Of a stretch of 64,000 nucleotides of DNA, positions 60,449-64,000 are shown piece after piece. Below the pieces are notes generated by a model. That model had not been told where the DNA came from, did not search any database, and worked only from the letters and a program-made list of their open reading frames with translations. The position numbers and the translations under genes were made by a program. This DNA comes from Luteibaculum sp964627445 (GTDB lineage Bacteria; Bacteroidota; Bacteroidia; Flavobacteriales_D; Luteibaculaceae), in the NCBI GenBank assembly GCA_964627445.1, contig CAZVJF010000002.1, positions 248,001 through 312,000 on the forward strand, given 5' to 3'. Position 1 is the first letter of the stretch; each line of letters opens with the position of its first letter.

Positions 60449-63400
60449 ATGAAACGCATCATTATACTTTCCCTTGCCCTCCTTGGTGGTATTTTTCCTG
60501 CAAGCGCCCAGTTTACAGACGATTTTCAGGATGGAGATTTTACCCAAAATCCAACTTGGGCGGGCGAAAATACAAAATTTGTAGTCGAAAATGGTCGCTT
60601 GCGTCTTGTGGCAGAGGCGGTTAGTGGCAGTGCATATTTGGCTACAGAATCCAAGGTTACCGATAACCTAAGCCTAAGTACATCGGTCTTTATGGGCTTT
60701 AATCCGTCCAGCGCCAACTATGTAGACCTCTATCTTTTGGCCGATAATCCCAATCCTGCCGACATACAAAATGGCCTGCTATTGCGCATAGGAACCAGCG
60801 ATGACAACCTCTCGCTGCGCCACATAGAAAACGGTAGTTCTTCCACCCTGCTTAGCACTGCAGACGATATTGTGGATGTAGATTCTGTGGCTCTGCGTTT
60901 TGAAGTGCGCTATCAAGACGAGCAATTGGAGCTTCTTGTAGATACCCTGCTTTTAGGAAGTTTTAACCTAAACGAGTCTGTTATTTTTAACGAAATCTTA
61001 ACTGCAGGGTATTTTGTGCTGCACCCCAATTATACGTCCACGCGGTCGCAAAAATTTTGGTTCGATGACATTGCAGTAAGCGGAACCCAGGAGCAAATAC
61101 CACCCCGCATTTTGGCAGCGAGTACGGAGGGATTAACAGGGATTGGAATTTCCTTCTCCGAAACCTTAGATTCCACCTCAGTACAAACCCAAGACTTTGA
61201 TATTGCTGGGAGTTCGCCCAGTCAGCTTGCCTTTTTTGGAGACTCGGTATTCTTAAACTGGTCCGCTCCTTTTTCCAATCCATCCACCCAAAACCTAAAC
61301 ATAGGAGGATTGCAAGATGCGGTAGGAAATACCATGGCAGACACTACCCTAAGCCTCGATTTTTTTATTTCCGAGAGGGCGCAGTTGGGCGATGTTTTTA
61401 TCAATGAAATGCATTTCGATCCTACGCCCATTATTGGTCTTCCCGATGCAGAATACGTAGAGTTGTGGAATGTCAGCAACAAGGTATTTGCAATGGATAG
61501 CTTGGTTTTGGTCAACAGCACTACTGCGCTAGAAATGCCATCTGGGATTTTTCCACCCAACAGTTACCTAATTCTATGCAGCGCCAACGATACCAATCTT
61601 TTTTCGGGCTTGCCCGTAGCGGGCCTGGCTTCCTTTCCGGCACTTTCCAACGGGGGAGACAGCCTAACGTTGTTATCTGAAGGGGGTATTTGGTTGGATG
61701 GCGTAGCGTACGAACCCAATTGGATAAGCGATGCCGACAAACGCGAAGGAGGTTGGAGTTTGGAAGCGCGCAACCCGGCCGTAAACTGCTTGGGGGCATC
61801 CAATTTCGATGCTAGCGAAAGCCCATTGGGGGGAACGCCCGGTGCAGCAAATAGTCTGTACGATGCTAATTTTACGGGCAATCCCATTGCGGTATCCAAC
61901 GTGGAAGTGCGCAACGACAGCACCTTGTTTATTCCGTTTTTAACCCCGCAGAGAAACCTGGATACCAGCAATGTAAGTGCTAGTATCAGTCCTGGCATCA
62001 CAGTGAAAAGCCTTAGGGTGGAAAGCGAGGGCATATCCATCCAAACAGAAAATACTTTGCCTTTTGATGTGCTGCTGGAAATTACAGTGGGTGGAATTGA
62101 AGATTGTGTGGGCAACGGCTTGGCCGTAACGGAGTTTACGCTGCTGCGGGCCAGAACGCCCCAGCCGGGCGACTTGCGCATTACCGAGATTATGTCCGAT
62201 CCCAGTCCGGTAGTGGGTTTGCCCGAGGTAGAGTATGTTGAGTTGTACAACACGCGCGACTATACCCTGGAGTTAAACGGAATTTCTTTCTTGGGAAAAA
62301 GGCTGGATGCCGCGTATCGCTTGCCGGCCAAAAGTTACCTGGTAATAACTTCGGAAGAAGGAGCTGCATTGTATGAAAACGTAGTAGAAAATGTATTGGG
62401 AGTAGCTGGATTGGGCAACTTTTTCTTAGCCAACTCGGGAACTACAATACGGGTAGAAAATGCGGCAGGACAGGAAATAATAGCCCAATCGTATCTTCCC
62501 GCCTGGCACGATTTGAGCTTCGCATCCGAAGGCGGCTACAGCTTGGAATTGCGCGATCTCGATTTGGCCTGCACCCAAAACGCTTTTGCCTGGGCCAGCT
62601 CCCGATCCGATTTGGGCGGTACTCCGGGAAGCGCCAATGAAACGACTTCCTACCAAGTGCCAGAGCAGCTTGCTTTGGTTGCGACTCGGCTTAAGGCGCC
62701 CACACTAGCATTGGAGTTTAACCAACCTATATCGGTAGATACTGCTGCTGTGAATTTTTCTGGCTTTAACACCAGTCCCATTTTGACAAGCACCTCCGAT
62801 ACCCAACTCCGGTTTCAATTGCAAGAAAACCTGGTTGCAGGAACTAGCTACGCGGTATCTGTGAATTTGCAGCGCTGCGGCATGCTTGGAGATACCACCT
62901 TTACGGTGCGCTTAACGCAACCTGAAGATCCAGCGGGTCGCCTGGTGTTTAACGAGTTGCTGTACGACCCAGCAGAACCTACAGGGGAATACATAGAGTT
63001 GTATAACCGCAGTGGCCAGAGTGTTTCGATAAATGGACTGCAACTTGCTACCGAAACCAATGGTAGCACTTTTTTGGTGGACAGCTCGGGTTACCTCTTG
63101 GCACCCCAGGGTTATGTGCTTATCAGTCGCGATACTGCCCAACTTACAGCAACCTATCCGCAGTATGATGCAGCGGCATATGTAGCTCAGGCACGCATGC
63201 CATCGCTAAGCAACTCGGGTAGCAATGTGTATTTGTTGGATAGAGCAGGTGCGGTGTTGGATTTCCTGGCATACGATCCATCCTGGCATTTTGGAGAGCT
63301 CATCAATACCCAAGGTGTGGCGTTGGAGCGTATCAATCCGAATGCGGGCAGTAACGTGGCGGGCAACTGGACCTCTGCCTCCACAGCATCCAACTACGGC

Positions 63401-63748
63401 ACACCGGGTCGCAAAAACTCGCAGTTTTCAGTGGCAGAAATGGGTGAAGTACTGCGCGTAAATCCTCCCTTTATTACGCCCAACAACGATGGTTTCGATG
63501 ACGTGTGTAGTGTAGCCTTATCAGGGCTAGACACAGAAGCAACCGTAGAAGTGGAAATTTATAATCGCAACGGTCACTTGGTGGCTGTTTTGGCCCACCG
63601 CCAATTGGCACAACCCGAGATGGAGTTTACCTGGAACGGGGAGGATAGCAATGGCTTTCGTGTGCCACGCGGAATTTACCTCATCGTGGCTACGTTGGAA
63701 AATAAGGGCAAAAAAACCGTGCAGAAAGCCGTAATAACGGTAGGTTAG
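60449..63748 (+). CDS. Lamin-tail-domain protein with T9SS/gliding-type C-terminus
   Basis: A 1099-residue exported protein from ATG 60449 (signal peptide MKRIIILSLALLGGIFPASA). An N-terminal lectin/LamG-like domain (DDFQDGDFTQNPTWAGE, to about 215) and an Ig-like Big_5 region follow. Three lamin-tail domains come next, beginning near residues 312 (GDVFINEMHFDPTP), 571 (GDLRITEIMSDPSP) and 829 (GRLVFNELLYDPAEP), each with YVELWN/YVELYN/YIELYN. The last 100 residues (NPPFITPNNDGFDDV to VITVG) form an FlgD-like/type B sorting tail. Its divergent neighbour is asd, and msrB follows. Confidence 0.85.
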   Translation: MKRIIILSLALLGGIFPASAQFTDDFQDGDFTQNPTWAGENTKFVVENGRLRLVAEAVSGSAYLATESKVTDNLSLSTSVFMGFNPSSANYVDLYLLADNPNPADIQNGLLLRIGTSDDNLSLRHIENGSSSTLLSTADDIVDVDSVALRFEVRYQDEQLELLVDTLLLGSFNLNESVIFNEILTAGYFVLHPNYTSTRSQKFWFDDIAVSGTQEQIPPRILAASTEGLTGIGISFSETLDSTSVQTQDFDIAGSSPSQLAFFGDSVFLNWSAPFSNPSTQNLNIGGLQDAVGNTMADTTLSLDFFISERAQLGDVFINEMHFDPTPIIGLPDAEYVELWNVSNKVFAMDSLVLVNSTTALEMPSGIFPPNSYLILCSANDTNLFSGLPVAGLASFPALSNGGDSLTLLSEGGIWLDGVAYEPNWISDADKREGGWSLEARNPAVNCLGASNFDASESPLGGTPGAANSLYDANFTGNPIAVSNVEVRNDSTLFIPFLTPQRNLDTSNVSASISPGITVKSLRVESEGISIQTENTLPFDVLLEITVGGIEDCVGNGLAVTEFTLLRARTPQPGDLRITEIMSDPSPVVGLPEVEYVELYNTRDYTLELNGISFLGKRLDAAYRLPAKSYLVITSEEGAALYENVVENVLGVAGLGNFFLANSGTTIRVENAAGQEIIAQSYLPAWHDLSFASEGGYSLELRDLDLACTQNAFAWASSRSDLGGTPGSANETTSYQVPEQLALVATRLKAPTLALEFNQPISVDTAAVNFSGFNTSPILTSTSDTQLRFQLQENLVAGTSYAVSVNLQRCGMLGDTTFTVRLTQPEDPAGRLVFNELLYDPAEPTGEYIELYNRSGQSVSINGLQLATETNGSTFLVDSSGYLLAPQGYVLISRDTAQLTATYPQYDAAAYVAQARMPSLSNSGSNVYLLDRAGAVLDFLAYDPSWHFGELINTQGVALERINPNAGSNVAGNWTSASTASNYGTPGRKNSQFSVAEMGEVLRVNPPFITPNNDGFDDVCSVALSGLDTEATVEVEIYNRNGHLVAVLAHRQLAQPEMEFTWNGEDSNGFRVPRGIYLIVATLENKGKKTVQKAVITVG

Positions 63749-63784
63749 ACCCGAACTAAACCAGCACCAAAGAGTTTTAGAGAT

Positions 63785-64000
63785 ATGAAGTGGAAGGATG
63801 TATTAACTTACGCAAAGCAGGGAGTGCCCGCACCCGAGAAGCGAGTAGAGAAAACGGAGGCCGAATGGAAAGCGCTTTTAACGCCAGAGCAATTTCGCGT
63901 AACCCGCCAGGCAGGAACAGAACGCGCTTTTACGGGTGAGCATTGCGAAAGCCATGCCGAGGGAACCTACGCATGCGTATGCTGCAAAACCCCGTTGTTC
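63785..64000 (+). CDS. msrB: Peptide-methionine (R)-S-oxide reductase, 5' part
   Basis: The first 72 residues of MsrB, cut by the window edge. MKWKDVLTYAKQGVPAPEKRVEKTEAEWK leads into the family block LLTPEQFRVTRQAGTERAFTGE, then the zinc-binding CVCC in GTYACVCCKTPLF. The catalytic cysteine-containing C-terminus is beyond position 64000. It repairs methionine-R-sulfoxide in proteins. Confidence 0.92.
   Translation, partial: MKWKDVLTYAKQGVPAPEKRVEKTEAEWKALLTPEQFRVTRQAGTERAFTGEHCESHAEGTYACVCCKTPLF

Overview
The window reads as a chromosomal segment of a member of the Bacteroidota, most likely a marine, pigmented, gliding-type Flavobacteriales bacterium. The evidence is: several secreted giants with type IX secretion (T9SS) C-terminal sorting domains and SprB-type repeats; a MurF-alanine racemase fusion; promoters of the Bacteroidota form TTG-N17-23-TANNTTTG; very short intergenic gaps with TAATG stop/start couplings; and a zeaxanthin-type carotenoid cluster. 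No rRNA, tRNA, CRISPR array, prophage or intact insertion sequence was seen.

Layout. 1-7.3 kb: RNase R (cut by the left edge), ferritin, an adenylate cyclase-HD fusion, an apparent operon of a solitary periplasmic binding protein, MarC and a universal stress protein, then pgi/pmi-lipB. 7.4-14.9 kb: lysS, gpsA, an ACE-like M2 lipoprotein peptidase, a lipoprotein of unknown role and uvrC. 14.9-20.3 kb: carotenoid operon crtI-crtB-idi-phr-crtZ-crtYcd, followed by a candidate small RNA. 20.7-28.6 kb: a T9SS type A secreted protein and a pair of secreted amidohydrolases. 28.6-29.0 kb: a tandem G/C-run intergenic repeat. 29.0-38.3 kb: housekeeping genes on both strands (trpS, an MDR oxidoreductase, rsmI, an M28 peptidase, tdk, murF-alr, a VOC protein, plsC, gatC). 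38.5-49.0 kb: two tandem giant SprB-like adhesins. 49.1-55.1 kb: bacilliredoxin, tadA, a lipoprotein, a DUF2147 protein, an outer-membrane barrel, a YefM/YoeB toxin-antitoxin pair and tex. 55.3-57.3 kb: an AT-rich accessory patch with an 8-cysteine bacteriocin-like lipoprotein, a 3-TM partner, a 10-bp G tract in its promoter region, and a DUF559 endonuclease gene enclosed by inverted repeats. 57.4-64 kb: a small secreted protein, a TlpA-like protein, asd, a lamin-tail-domain T9SS protein and a truncated msrB.

How it fits together. crtB condenses GGPP to phytoene, crtI desaturates it to lycopene, crtYcd cyclises lycopene to beta-carotene and crtZ hydroxylates that to zeaxanthin. idi balances the C5 precursors and the co-transcribed photolyase repairs UV damage, so the operon is a light-protection unit. 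No GGPP synthase, ketolase or MerR/LitR-type light regulator lies in the window. The most unusual content is the 55.3-57.3 kb patch and the small-RNA candidate downstream of the carotenoid operon. All functional calls rest on motif recognition by eye; no database search was run.
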